Positions 54,900-63,002 of a stretch of DNA of 64,000 nucleotides are shown here, piece after piece. The DNA is from Anaerolineae bacterium (GTDB taxonomy: Bacteria > Chloroflexota > Anaerolineae > Fen-1058), in the NCBI GenBank assembly GCA_003154115.1, contig PMCF01000433.1, forward strand, positions 54,787-118,786, written 5' to 3'. The stretch's first letter is position 1, and the number at the start of each line of letters is the position of its first letter. The translations under genes and the position numbers were made by a program. A model generated the notes under the pieces. It was not told where the DNA came from. It saw only the letters and a program-made list of their open reading frames with translations, and did no database searches.

Positions 54900-55228
54900 A
54901 AAAATGTTGCGAGACGTCGTCAACTGCTGGCCGATCTTGTCGGCCAGTGTGCGGATGATCGATCAGACGGGGTCATCAGGATTGGCTGGAGTGGAATGTA
55001 GAAGCGCACCAATTTCTTATCGCGCGCGATGAGTTTGAACGCTTTCGCGCGTCCACCGACTTCTTGTGCGATGCGATTGATTTCGTCATCGAAGACATCG
55101 CACAGGCGCTTGGCGAAGACCAACGGCAGGATGTAATCCTTGTACTTGGGCGCGTCCTTCGCACCGCGGATGGAGCAGGCCGCATCCCACAGCCATTGTT
55201 CGATCGATTTGTCGGTGTTGTTGGGCAT
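54900..55228 (-). pseudogene. hsdM: Type I modification methyltransferase HsdM N-terminal fragment
   Basis: From ATG 55228 (AGGA upstream) the frame encodes the characteristic HsdM start (MPNNTDKSIEQWLWDAACS, KDYILPLVFAKRLCDVFDDE, LVRFYIPLQP). A one-base loss then shifts the frame. In the correct frame the sequence continues NPDDPV, meets a stop where Trp is expected, then reads SIIRTLADKIGQQL. The remaining methyltransferase is gone, replaced by the HsdR-like piece. Confidence 0.75.
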
Positions 55229-55340
55229 AGAGTTCCTGATGAATGATGAATCACGACAGAGGTAGAGCAATTGTAAGGTCAAAGGGCTGGGGGAGCAAGT
55301 GATAGAGAGTGTCGGCGGGTGCGGAGGCAGTGAAACTTGT

Positions 55341-55354
55341 AGTGTTGTAACACT
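55341..55354. promoter_or_regulatory. Palindromic operator-like site
   Basis: AGTGTT-GT-AACACT is a perfect inverted repeat 28 bases upstream of a TATAAT (55382-55387) that precedes the gene at 55420. Possible repressor operator. No good -35 is visible, since the nearest TTG-type match gives wrong spacing. Confidence 0.4.
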
Positions 55355-55381
55355 GTTCGATCAATGTCCGCCTGCTGATGC

Positions 55382-55387
55382 TATAAT
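55382..55387 (+). promoter_or_regulatory. Likely -10 box (TATAAT)
   Basis: Perfect TATAAT 33 bases before ATG 55420. It lacks a standard -35, so transcription may depend on a regulator at the palindrome upstream. Confidence 0.45.
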
Positions 55388-55419
55388 CGCTGCTATTCCA
55401 CTTACTTGTGCGTGATACG

Positions 55420-56919
55420 ATGAAGCATAAATTATCTGTCGTCATCGATGGCCCAACCGCCAATATGTTCGCCAGCCGTGTCATTGAGGACGCTCGAACC
55501 CTACGTCCTCCGACGGGTGATTTTCAGCAGCCTGTCCAATTCGCGGCGAAAAGGATTTTTCTTCATCTGGAACCGGCCAGTCGTACCGAGCGAGATAATC
55601 CGGTTAGGATCGTTATCGAGGGTAGTGCCTATGAACTGATAGGCCGCGAACGGCATTTACTCCAGCCGCCCCAGGAGATGATTGAGTTCGGAGTAACCGA
55701 TATTGGCGACTATCGCATTGAAGTCGATGCGATTTGGGAGCCCGAGGCGCGTGATTTCGTCGAAGCGCTGTGGCTGTCAATTAGCAAACGTTGGAACTCG
55801 ACGCCTCCTCTCGCGCAGCTTCATACTACCCTCACCGAATTTGGAATCTGGTGTAATTATCCTGCTGAAGAAATGGCTCGTGCCATTACTCAATGGCTGG
55901 GGTCGCTAGACCGTCCAAATTTGAAATGGAAGTCGCAGATGGTTTTGAGCCTTGGTGCCATCGGAATGGACTTCGCCCTGCAACTTGAAGACCTGACCAC
56001 TCGACAAACGGGTGAGTGCTATTTCAGTGTTCGCCAGTGGAGCAAGTTTGACGTAACCAATATTTACCTTCAGCCTATCTTTGCGAGCAATCATGCCGTG
56101 GCCGGACTGCAGCATTCCTTTGTACGCGAGATCGAAGAATTCGTCGTCGGTCAGCTTGATCAAGTCAGGAGGGATACTTCGACAATCGATCGCTTGCCGG
56201 TGGCACCTCAACTTGAGCAGGTCCAACAGTCTTCAGCTAACCTGCCCGCTGCGGCTGCCTCACCTGAAGCGCCAGCCTCACAGGATACGTTGGAAGCTGC
56301 CCGAATAATCAACCTGACCCATTTGGACAATCTGTGGAGAATCAGTCGCGGAAGCACAGAGATAGCTCTGTTTAATAAAGCCAATGGCTTTTGGTTTTTG
56401 TCTTACTTGCTTAAGCGCCCTGGTGAAACGTTTAGCTCGGTCGCTATATTCCAGGCCACAGTCGGAAGCAAAGAACTTGGAATGATGCGTACTAGCCTTG
56501 ATCCAGACGGTTCTATTGTTGAACATGACTGGGGTGCAGCCCACAATGTGGTTGATAAACAGACGATCCAGAGCGCCAAAAAGCGGATTCAGGCTATCGA
56601 TGCTGAGCTTGCAGCTGATAGTGGGGGTGAAAACCCCGAGGAGTTCATCGAGCACAAACAAGAACTTGAACAAGAGCGCAAGGAGATTGAGGCTTACCTG
56701 AAGCAAAGCACGGGCAAATTTGGAAAAAGTCGTAAGACTGGTAATTCGCTTGAGAACGCACGCAGTAATGTTACCCAGCAGATCAGAAAGGTAATCAAAG
56801 ATATTGCTGCCAAAGACGCAGAGTTGGGTGCGCACTTAGAATCCACCGTGTTCACAGGCACAAGCTGCACGTATCAACCTGATCCGCAGCATCCAATCCA
56901 CTGGAATGTGATGTTCTGA
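55420..56919 (+). CDS. Hypothetical protein with C-terminal coiled coil
   Basis: ATG 55420 (MKHKLSVVIDGPTANMF) is likely; GTG 55408 is alternative. The 499-residue protein has an N-terminal alpha/beta-like region, a central part (FAKRIFLHLEPASR, LSLGAIGMDFALQLEDL), then a wHTH-like stretch (LTHLDNLWRISRGSTEIALFNKA) and a Lys/Glu-rich coiled coil (about 385-470). No known family is recognised and no membrane helix is seen. A terminator follows, so it is a single-gene unit at the edge of the mobile region. Confidence 0.65.
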   Translation: MKHKLSVVIDGPTANMFASRVIEDARTLRPPTGDFQQPVQFAAKRIFLHLEPASRTERDNPVRIVIEGSAYELIGRERHLLQPPQEMIEFGVTDIGDYRIEVDAIWEPEARDFVEALWLSISKRWNSTPPLAQLHTTLTEFGIWCNYPAEEMARAITQWLGSLDRPNLKWKSQMVLSLGAIGMDFALQLEDLTTRQTGECYFSVRQWSKFDVTNIYLQPIFASNHAVAGLQHSFVREIEEFVVGQLDQVRRDTSTIDRLPVAPQLEQVQQSSANLPAAAASPEAPASQDTLEAARIINLTHLDNLWRISRGSTEIALFNKANGFWFLSYLLKRPGETFSSVAIFQATVGSKELGMMRTSLDPDGSIVEHDWGAAHNVVDKQTIQSAKKRIQAIDAELAADSGGENPEEFIEHKQELEQERKEIEAYLKQSTGKFGKSRKTGNSLENARSNVTQQIRKVIKDIAAKDAELGAHLESTVFTGTSCTYQPDPQHPIHWNVMF

Positions 56920-56961
56920 ACCTGTAAACCACATTTTTACCGCCTGTAAAGCCAATTTTTA

Positions 56962-56999
56962 CGCCTCATAGTGTGAGAACACTGTGAGGCGTTTTTATT
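56962..56999 (+). terminator. Rho-independent terminator
   Basis: Stem CGCCTCA-T-AGTGT / ACACT-G-TGAGGCG with GAGA loop, followed by TTTTTATT. It ends the 55420 transcription unit. Confidence 0.9.
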
Positions 57000-57126
57000 C
57001 AGCAGCCGCAAAATTCCACCCTACCCCTAGCAAAACCCTTGAAAAACAGGCCGTTTTTGAGTCGCCCGTAGCAGCCTTAGGGTGTAATTTTGCGGTTACT
57101 GTTTTTATTTGCAAAAGGAGTCGATT

Positions 57127-57485
57127 ATGCAGCGAATACACCGCTTTACGTTACGTCTAGGCGATGCGGAACTCGGCGCTTTGGTACGGCTGAGCGCAGT
57201 GCTGCGGCGTAGCCAGTCTGACACCGTCAGGTGGTTGCTAGCGGCCTGTCGGAGAGGAAATCTCATCCCCTGTTTGTGGGTGTTTTGACGCCACAAGTGG
57301 GGAGTAAGTCGCTATTCTGACCTGAAATACCCGCCCAAGTGGTGTTTTTCTCCGTCCGTTATGTTCTCTCCGACAGGCTGCTAGCCGAGGCCAATCGTCA
57401 ATTGGCTCCCAGTTCGTCGCCAGTCAGTGAGCCGGAGCCGAATCAGAATAATCAAAGTACAGAGGTGCGGCATGGGACAGTATGA
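57127..57485 (+). pseudogene. Ribbon-helix-helix protein gene interrupted by an inverted-repeat element
   Basis: Starts ATG 57127 after AAGGAG. The first 38 codons (FTLRLGDAELGALVRLSAVL, SQSDTVRWLL) read as a CopG/MetJ-type RHH DNA-binding domain. The frame then enters the inserted element and stops after a few codons. Removing the insert plus one CTAG copy restores an open frame to TGA 57485 (AEANRQLAPSSSPVSEPEPNQ..). The gene overlaps the start of the next ORF at 57472. In the disrupted state the RHH core is still encoded with a foreign tail. Confidence 0.85.
57242..57380. mobile_element. 139-bp MITE with CTAG target duplication
   Basis: Left terminus CGGCCTGTCGGAGAG and right terminus CTCTCCGACAGGCTG are inverted repeats (one mismatch). 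CTAG occurs directly on both sides (57238-57241 and 57381-57384), a 4-bp duplication. The inside is too short for a transposase. The same 18-base terminus with CTAG occurs at the window end. The CTAG duplication would fit mobilisation by an IS5/IS427-type transposase, but that is a guess. Confidence 0.85.
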
Positions 57486-57675
57486 CTCAGTATTGATCGA
57501 GATAATCGCTCAAGCGGCGCAGCATGGCCGTCGTCTGCGGCTGGAGCAGGGACGGGTCGCCGGACCGGTATCGCTCACTGAGCGCTCTGGCGAGCAAGTT
57601 GAACAGGGTGCGGCTATGAACCCGGTTGAGCAATCATTGACGCTGCAGAATGCGCCGAGGGAACATGAAGGTTAA
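57472..57675 (+). CDS. Small hypothetical protein
   Basis: ATG 57472 overlaps the end of the RHH gene, and the stop overlaps the next start. 67 residues, Gln/Arg/Glu-rich, mostly helical (AQAAQHGRRLRLEQGRVAG). Overlapping ends with both neighbours suggest a real gene in a compact phage- or plasmid-like operon. No family recognised. Confidence 0.5.
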   Translation: MGQYDSVLIEIIAQAAQHGRRLRLEQGRVAGPVSLTERSGEQVEQGAAMNPVEQSLTLQNAPREHEG

Positions 57676-58504
57676 CGTAGAGAATATTCCAGTGGAGATG
57701 CTTCAGCATCCAACCTGGATATGTTGGACCTATCGCATGCGCCACGGAAAAATGACAAAGTGCCCACTTCAACCAAACGGTGAACCGGCAAGCAGTACTG
57801 ACTCTGCGACATGGCACTCGCTCGAGCGATGTAATGCTGCCGCCCATCGGTTTAGCGGCATTGGCATCGTGCTGACCAACGGCCTCGCCGGTATTGATCT
57901 CGATCATCACGTTGACGAAGCTGGTCATCTATCCGATCTGGCACAACGCCTTATCGCACAACTCAATTCCTACACCGAACTATCACCATCAGGTAGAGGG
58001 TTGCACATCCTGTTCAGAGGAAAACTACCGGTCGGTGGTCGCCGCAACGATCGTATGCACTTCGACTGGTATGACACCGGACGCTATTTTACAGTCACCG
58101 GCCGGCATCTGGCCGGAACTCCGCTGAGGTTGGCGCGCACCGATCGCGTTCTGCTGGCTATTCAGGCCGACGTGTTTGGTACACCGGTTCGGTCCGAAAC
58201 ATGTTCGCGCTCGCCCATCGTCGTGGGTGATGATACTGAACTATTGGAGCGTGCGATGGCAGCGCGTAACGGCGATCGATACCGTGCTCTATGGCATGGC
58301 GATACTACCGCATATGCTGGTGATCACAGCCGAGCGGATCTTGCGCTGTGCGGAATGCTGGCGTTCTGGACAGGCGGTGGCGCGGTGCGCATCGATCGGC
58401 TGTTTCGGCAATCAGGGTTGATGCGTGAGAAATGGGATCGTCGACATTATGCCGACGGCAGAACGTATGGCCAAGCTACTATAGCTAAGGTACTTGGTCG
58501 TTGA
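57665..58504 (+). CDS. Primase-polymerase-like protein (mobile element type)
   Basis: ATG 57665 has GAGGG 4-5 nt upstream and overlaps the previous stop; 57650 is less likely. The N-terminal 170 residues fit the prim-pol fold of phage and plasmid primases: PTWICWTYRMRHGKMTKCP, LAGIDLDHHV with the catalytic Asp pair, SPSGRGLHILFRG with the active-site His, and DTGRYFTVTG. A C-terminal helical segment (ALCGMLAFWTGGGAVRIDRLFRQ, YADGRTYGQATIAKVL) resembles the accessory helix bundle found next to such primases. It precedes and overlaps the DUF3987-like gene. Probably initiates replication of the element. Confidence 0.8.
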   Translation: MKVNVENIPVEMLQHPTWICWTYRMRHGKMTKCPLQPNGEPASSTDSATWHSLERCNAAAHRFSGIGIVLTNGLAGIDLDHHVDEAGHLSDLAQRLIAQLNSYTELSPSGRGLHILFRGKLPVGGRRNDRMHFDWYDTGRYFTVTGRHLAGTPLRLARTDRVLLAIQADVFGTPVRSETCSRSPIVVGDDTELLERAMAARNGDRYRALWHGDTTAYAGDHSRADLALCGMLAFWTGGGAVRIDRLFRQSGLMREKWDRRHYADGRTYGQATIAKVLGR

Positions 58505-59886
58505 TGGGGGTGACGAACTTGGAGCAAACTAACATTGCGCTTTATACCTCTGGCGGACATATCTGCCCGCCGCTGCCAGCAGGCGTGCAGTTTGATCTGG
58601 AACTTGGCAAAGATGCAGGTCAATCGATTGATCGCTATCTAGAGCAGGCTTTGGCTATTTCGCCGGCAACGCCTAGCATTTTTCACGAGAGTGCTGCGCT
58701 TACTCAGGTCGGTATCGTTGTTGCGCGCAGGTTAAAAATACAAATGCCACACGCAGCCGTTTTCCCTAATCTATGCAGTGCTTGGGTTGCGCCCACAACT
58801 TTGTATGCCAAAACAACCGGCCTGGAAATTCCACGTCGCAATCTTCGGAGCAGGTTTCCACACCTGCTCGGTGCGCAAGAAATGACCTTGGAGGCTATGT
58901 TGGCCGACATGGCAGGGCTGGAACCTGTGAACCTTGCGACCTTATCAGAAGAAGACCAAGATCTTTGGAAGGAAGAACGTAACTTCGCTGCACAGCGCGG
59001 CCTGATTATCGACGAGATGAGTGGTCTATTCGCTGGCGCAGGTAAAGACTATAACGCCGGCCTCATCGAGGCCATTCTTCGTTTGTCTGACTGTGACGAG
59101 CACTTCGTACGTTCAACGCGCGGTCAAGGACGTCTCTCCATTCGGAATGCTTACCTAGTATTTCTTGGGGCGAGCACTCCTGGCGGTTTGGCGCCTCACC
59201 TCAATTCAGAACGATTATGGTCTATGGGGGTGTGGCCTCGCTTTGCGCTCCTTACACCCGAAGATGGGCGGCCGGCGTGGCAAGAAGCGCGCCCCTTCGG
59301 GGGAACACTCGATCTTAGCGCCACTCTTTGTGAACTTTATACCCGATTGCCGCCGGTCGTATGGCCCCAGACGCCTATCGCACTCGATGTGGGCGTCGGT
59401 ACCACCGTTCTAAATACTTGGACGCGGTACGACAAATCGCTTCGCTACGATCTTCTTACGCCAGAACTGCCAGAGCGACTATGGGGCTGGTATGGCCGTG
59501 CTCCAACGCAAGTGCTAAAGGTCGCTGTCCTTCTGGCCGCACTCGATTGGAAGGCAGGTGCAGCTCCCAAAATCGAATTACCGCACTTGATGCGCGCGAT
59601 TTCCATTGTTGAAAGCTGGCGAGCCAGCGTGCATCGGCTGTTAGCGATGACGACTCAGAGTGTATATAGCACGATGCAGCAACGAATCACACGTTTGCTG
59701 GCTTTAGCCGACCCCCACGGCGCGACTTTACGCGACATGTACAAAGCCTTTCGGGACAAAACGCCCTTCGAGATTGAATCGGTATTGGAGCAAATGGCGC
59801 GGGTGAATGAAATCATCGTCGTGGATGTTCGGCCCGGCCCGCAAGGTGGCCGGCCTACCAAACGTTATCGTTTAGCCGCAGTTTAG
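58504..59886 (+). CDS. DUF3987-like ATPase/helicase-like protein
   Basis: Begins with TGATG overlap of the primase stop. Features of DUF3987: FPNLCSAWVAPTTLYAKTT (a modified P-loop lacking its glycines) and GLIIDEMSGLF (Walker B), followed by RLSIRNAYLVFLGASTPGGLA and a C-terminal wHTH (ITRLLALADPHGATLRDMYKAFR). These proteins accompany prim-pol genes on integrated elements and plasmids and are thought to act in replication. The altered P-loop raises doubt about ATP hydrolysis. Confidence 0.75.
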   Translation: MGVTNLEQTNIALYTSGGHICPPLPAGVQFDLELGKDAGQSIDRYLEQALAISPATPSIFHESAALTQVGIVVARRLKIQMPHAAVFPNLCSAWVAPTTLYAKTTGLEIPRRNLRSRFPHLLGAQEMTLEAMLADMAGLEPVNLATLSEEDQDLWKEERNFAAQRGLIIDEMSGLFAGAGKDYNAGLIEAILRLSDCDEHFVRSTRGQGRLSIRNAYLVFLGASTPGGLAPHLNSERLWSMGVWPRFALLTPEDGRPAWQEARPFGGTLDLSATLCELYTRLPPVVWPQTPIALDVGVGTTVLNTWTRYDKSLRYDLLTPELPERLWGWYGRAPTQVLKVAVLLAALDWKAGAAPKIELPHLMRAISIVESWRASVHRLLAMTTQSVYSTMQQRITRLLALADPHGATLRDMYKAFRDKTPFEIESVLEQMARVNEIIVVDVRPGPQGGRPTKRYRLAAV

Positions 59887-60043
59887 AGGATTCATAGGTT
59901 CTGGCGGTTTTGGTTCTGTCCCTACCGCCCCGAAACGTTCGCACGCGATCAGAGGATCACCGCAGTTGTGGCTTTTTATGGACAAAACCCAAAACCCCAC
60001 AACTGCCCTACCCGGCACTATCACACTTCTATGGAGATTCGCT

Positions 60044-60436
60044 ATGCCTGACGAGAAATATGTCGACCTGACGAGCAGCGTTATTGCTGCATACCACACG
60101 GTTTTTTACGCTACCAAACATCACCAAGCTTATACCGTCTTCAACCTGGCCGAGGCGATGAATATCGAACTGCAAATGCGCGGCCATCGCGTCGAACGCG
60201 AGGTCGGTGTGCTACGAACCTATCAACGCCAACCGATTGGCCCGGCCTATGTCGATATCATCGTTGATCGACTCGTTGCCATTGTAGTCAAGAAAAATGC
60301 CAAACTCACCACCGTTCATGACGCTCAACTGCGGGCCTATCTTGATGACAGTGACTGTCCGCTTGGACTGCTGATCAACTTCGGCGGGCAGGAACCTGAA
60401 GTGCGGCAGTTCGATCGCCGTGAGGAGAGTGAGTAA
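60044..60436 (+). CDS. GxxExxY/PD-(D/E)XK-family protein lacking catalytic Glu
   Basis: ATG 60044 follows GGAG with 7 nt spacing; the track start 59966 adds unrelated residues. The protein follows the GxxExxY/PD-(D/E)XK pattern: a helical start, EREVGVLRTY, YVDIIVDRL with the Asp, then AIVVKKNAKLTTVHDAQLRAYL and LGLLINFGG. In family members the middle motif reads IVELKA; here the Glu is Val, so nuclease activity is doubtful. It forms a pair with the coiled-coil gene at 60438. Confidence 0.65.
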   Translation: MPDEKYVDLTSSVIAAYHTVFYATKHHQAYTVFNLAEAMNIELQMRGHRVEREVGVLRTYQRQPIGPAYVDIIVDRLVAIVVKKNAKLTTVHDAQLRAYLDDSDCPLGLLINFGGQEPEVRQFDRREESE

Positions 60437-60437
60437 C

Positions 60438-60989
60438 ATGGCCCTGTTTTTCCAGCGCAAACAAGTCGAACGCGACGGCGCACGCCAGTTGTTGAACGGC
60501 ATTGCCACGCAGTTTGAAGTGATGACCTATTTCACCGCTCTATATGGATCAAAGTCCATTGAGGAAGTCGGACGTGAACTTGCAGCGGCATTGCGAGAAA
60601 CGCTGGCTGAACAAACCCGACAAACCGAGGAGGCGCGTCGTCTGGCTGATGCCTGGCAGCAAAAATTTCAGATCCAGCTAAATGAGAACACACGCCAACG
60701 GCAGGAGCAGACCGCTCTGGCACAACGCGCCCGCGAAATGGGCGTGTCGTTTAGTTCGGCTTACGGGCAGTTGGAACAGGCCCGTGCAACAGCCATACAA
60801 CTCGAAGTTTCACTGAATCGTGAACGCGCCGGCCGGGCAGGTGATGTCACGCGCCTGGAATCCAAAGTTGCTGACCTCAACCGGATTGTTGCCGCCCAAC
60901 AACTTGAGATCCTCAAATTGCGTGGTGAGCCTATCGGCGATGAGGAGGTGTCAGATGAACGTGCTGACCTGAATCAAGAACACCCGTAG
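60438..60989 (+). CDS. Coiled-coil hypothetical protein
   Basis: ATG 60438 follows GAGGAGAG 1 nt after the previous stop; 183 residues. The first 40 residues (ARQLLNGIATQFEVMTYFTALYG) form a small globular part and the rest is Gln/Arg/Glu-rich coiled coil (QTEEARRLADAWQQKF, ARATAIQLEVSLNRERAGR). No family recognised. Close coupling to the PD-(D/E)XK-like gene suggests joint function. Confidence 0.6.
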   Translation: MALFFQRKQVERDGARQLLNGIATQFEVMTYFTALYGSKSIEEVGRELAAALRETLAEQTRQTEEARRLADAWQQKFQIQLNENTRQRQEQTALAQRAREMGVSFSSAYGQLEQARATAIQLEVSLNRERAGRAGDVTRLESKVADLNRIVAAQQLEILKLRGEPIGDEEVSDERADLNQEHP

Positions 60990-61155
60990 CGTCTTGGCCA
61001 GCCTTGCGCCATGCGTTTGTGCTGATGTAGATGCCAGAGCAATCACGTGCAAATCGTTCTTGCGCACAAATCACGCGCATAAATACGAGGGTCAAGATTA
61101 TATAACGATCTGATTTGTATTAACCGCACCATTCTCGATTAGAAAGGAAACTGCC

Positions 61156-62631
61156 ATGCCTGACAAAACCGAACTCAAGGTCGTACACCAAACGCTGCTC
61201 GATCAACTCACCGACCAGCCCTGGCTTGCCCTGCTGGCGACGCTGGATGTCGCCGGCGTTGCCGACACCCAGCAATTTCAGAAAGCCACTGGCCTCAATC
61301 GTGACAAAACCATGAGGCTGCTCGACGACATGCATGCTATCCATCCTGACCTGTGCCCGTGGCTGGGTCACGCCGTTCCCCGTCCCGGAGTGCGTGGTCA
61401 TCCGCCCAAGGTCTATCGTTTGGGCGAAATGGGTGCCGCGATATTACGCCTGAATGACTGCCCTCAGGCCCGGGCCTGCGGTCTGAAAGACGATACGCCG
61501 ATTGCGCATGCCTTGGCTTTGCTCGATCTGTCCCTCGCTGCGAAGCAGTCCGGTGTTGCCATCCAGATCGATCGGGAGTTGAAATACGGCAACGGGCGCG
61601 GTCTCCGTCCCGATGGCTTGATCACGCTCCCCGATGGGCTGCTCGCGTTTTTTGAAATTGAGCAGGCGGCGGCACCGGACTATTTGCGTCGCATGAAAGA
61701 CAGTCTCCAAAACCGACTGGACTTCTTCCGCAACAAGGAGGGTCAGGCCGCTCAACCCATTGTGCGAATGCTCATCAACGTGCCACGCGGCAAAACGTGG
61801 ACGAAGACGATTGGTTACTGGCAGCAGGTGATCCCGATCGCCTTCGGTCGCAATTTCAGGAAGCCGCCCTATCGGATTCTGGCCCTGCCCCTGGCAGAGT
61901 TTCTGCAGAATCCCGATTGGTCGGCGCAGCCCGACGAAACTCGCTGGATCGATCTCACGTCCTCTGCGGCTGAAGAGGCGGCGACCACTAACGCGGGGCT
62001 TCCCGCGTTAGTGGTCGCCGCGAAAGTTCCCAATGGACTACGTTCCCGGTCGAGCTATGATGATCGCCTCATTATCGAGGCGTTGTGGCAAGTGTTCCAG
62101 GAAACGGCCCACAAGCCCGACCGTAATCTGTCGCGTGCTGATCCGGCATTCTTCGAATTGATGCGCCTGATCCACGCGGCCTCCCACGATGAGCATCTTT
62201 CGCCACGGGAGCAGGCTGGCATGCCTGATGCGTCACTGTATCTGCTGATGCGCTATTTGCAGATGCATCCGCTGTTGCGAACAGACATTCAAAAAGCGCT
62301 CAAGCGCGGTGCCATCATGACTCGTTGGAATCCGACGATGGTCACCCATCGCATGCAAATCGTGATCGATACGTTTCTGGAGTATCACGGTTGGCACGTT
62401 GACGGTCCGTTGCAGGCGCGCGCCGCCATGACGAACTGGGACGATCGCGAGCCGCGCGTTTTCTCGGTTGAGGTCTCGATCGGGTCGAGCGAGTTGTTGA
62501 TGTCGGAACGGGATGGGGTGGTGCCGGGCCGCGACGAACTCGATCGTGCGTGCCGAGCGTTGGCCTGGGTGTTGTATGCGCTATTCGCTTATGCCCGTCA
62601 CGTTGGTCTGGAAACCCCTGTGTTCTGGTGA
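61156..62631 (+). CDS. Replication-relaxation-like protein
   Basis: ATG 61156 follows AAAGGAA. The N-terminal 110 residues form a wHTH (TQQFQKATGLNRDKTMRLLDDMH), and a nuclease-like core follows (ALALLDLSLAAKQSGVAIQIDRE, LRPDGLITLPDG, FFEIEQAAAP). This matches the replication-relaxation family found on plasmids and conjugative elements, in which FEIE is the ExK-like part. The middle contains a perfect 20-bp hairpin. The final 200 residues are unassigned. Probably has a role in replication or mobilisation. Confidence 0.7.
   Translation: MPDKTELKVVHQTLLDQLTDQPWLALLATLDVAGVADTQQFQKATGLNRDKTMRLLDDMHAIHPDLCPWLGHAVPRPGVRGHPPKVYRLGEMGAAILRLNDCPQARACGLKDDTPIAHALALLDLSLAAKQSGVAIQIDRELKYGNGRGLRPDGLITLPDGLLAFFEIEQAAAPDYLRRMKDSLQNRLDFFRNKEGQAAQPIVRMLINVPRGKTWTKTIGYWQQVIPIAFGRNFRKPPYRILALPLAEFLQNPDWSAQPDETRWIDLTSSAAEEAATTNAGLPALVVAAKVPNGLRSRSSYDDRLIIEALWQVFQETAHKPDRNLSRADPAFFELMRLIHAASHDEHLSPREQAGMPDASLYLLMRYLQMHPLLRTDIQKALKRGAIMTRWNPTMVTHRMQIVIDTFLEYHGWHVDGPLQARAAMTNWDDREPRVFSVEVSIGSSELLMSERDGVVPGRDELDRACRALAWVLYALFAYARHVGLETPVFW
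61978..62021. repeat. Perfect 20-bp inverted repeat inside a coding sequence
   Basis: GCGGCGACCACTAACGCGGG, loop GCTT, then its exact reverse complement. The coding frame passes through (AATTNAGLPALVVAA). There is no T-tract after it. Such a stable hairpin inside a gene is unusual and could be a protein-binding site, a nicking or replication signal or a small insertion. Confidence 0.85.
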
Positions 62632-62730
62632 ATCGCAGATGTGACAGCAGCGCACGTTCGATTACGTTGGTTGATCAATCGCAGGTCAAATGATCTGCTT
62701 CACGCCCTTTAACAATCAAGTCTGGTGCAA

Positions 62731-62759
62731 TTGCATGGATGCATCAGGTTGGCTATAAT
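62731..62759 (+). promoter_or_regulatory. Sigma-70-type promoter
   Basis: TTGCAT (62731-62736) and TATAAT (62754-62759) are separated by 17 bases, near-ideal spacing. The excisionase-like gene starts 19 bases after the -10 box. Confidence 0.8.
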
Positions 62760-62777
62760 CCGTTCTGAAGGAGCCGC

Positions 62778-62981
62778 ATGGCCGAAGACTGGATTACCAC
62801 ACACGAAGCTGCTGAGATCAGTGGGTATCACCCTGTGCATCTGCGCCGGTTGATTCGCGCTGGCAAAGTAACAGGTCAACGCTGGGGCCGCGACTGGCAA
62901 ATCAGCCGGTCCAGCTTGTTGGACTACCTCAAGAAAGCGGAGGACCTGGGCGAAAAGAGAGGACCCAAACCGGGATCTTGA
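62778..62981 (+). CDS. Excisionase-like helix-turn-helix protein (HTH_17 type)
   Basis: ATG 62778 follows GAAGGAG. 67 residues: ITTHEAAEISGYHPVHLRRLIRAGKV, then GRDWQISRSSLLDYLKKAE, the pattern of excisionase/MerR-type DNA-binding domains. Its own strong promoter lies directly upstream. It might control excision or replication of the element. Confidence 0.85.
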   Translation: MAEDWITTHEAAEISGYHPVHLRRLIRAGKVTGQRWGRDWQISRSSLLDYLKKAEDLGEKRGPKPGS

Positions 62982-62987
62982 CAATCA

Positions 62988-62996
62988 TGGTATAAT
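62988..62996 (+). promoter_or_regulatory. Extended -10 promoter
   Basis: TGGTATAAT is an extended -10 element (TGn-TATAAT). TTGACA at 62978 is only 7 bases away and cannot be its -35. AATGCTC..GAGCATT (62994-63013) overlaps the start region and may be an operator. Confidence 0.65.
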
Positions 62997-63002
62997 GCTC
63001 CC

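Noticed and set aside
62978-62996. TTGACA and TATAAT as one promoter
   Set aside because: The spacing is only 7 bases. The -10 is better read as an extended -10 with TGG before it.
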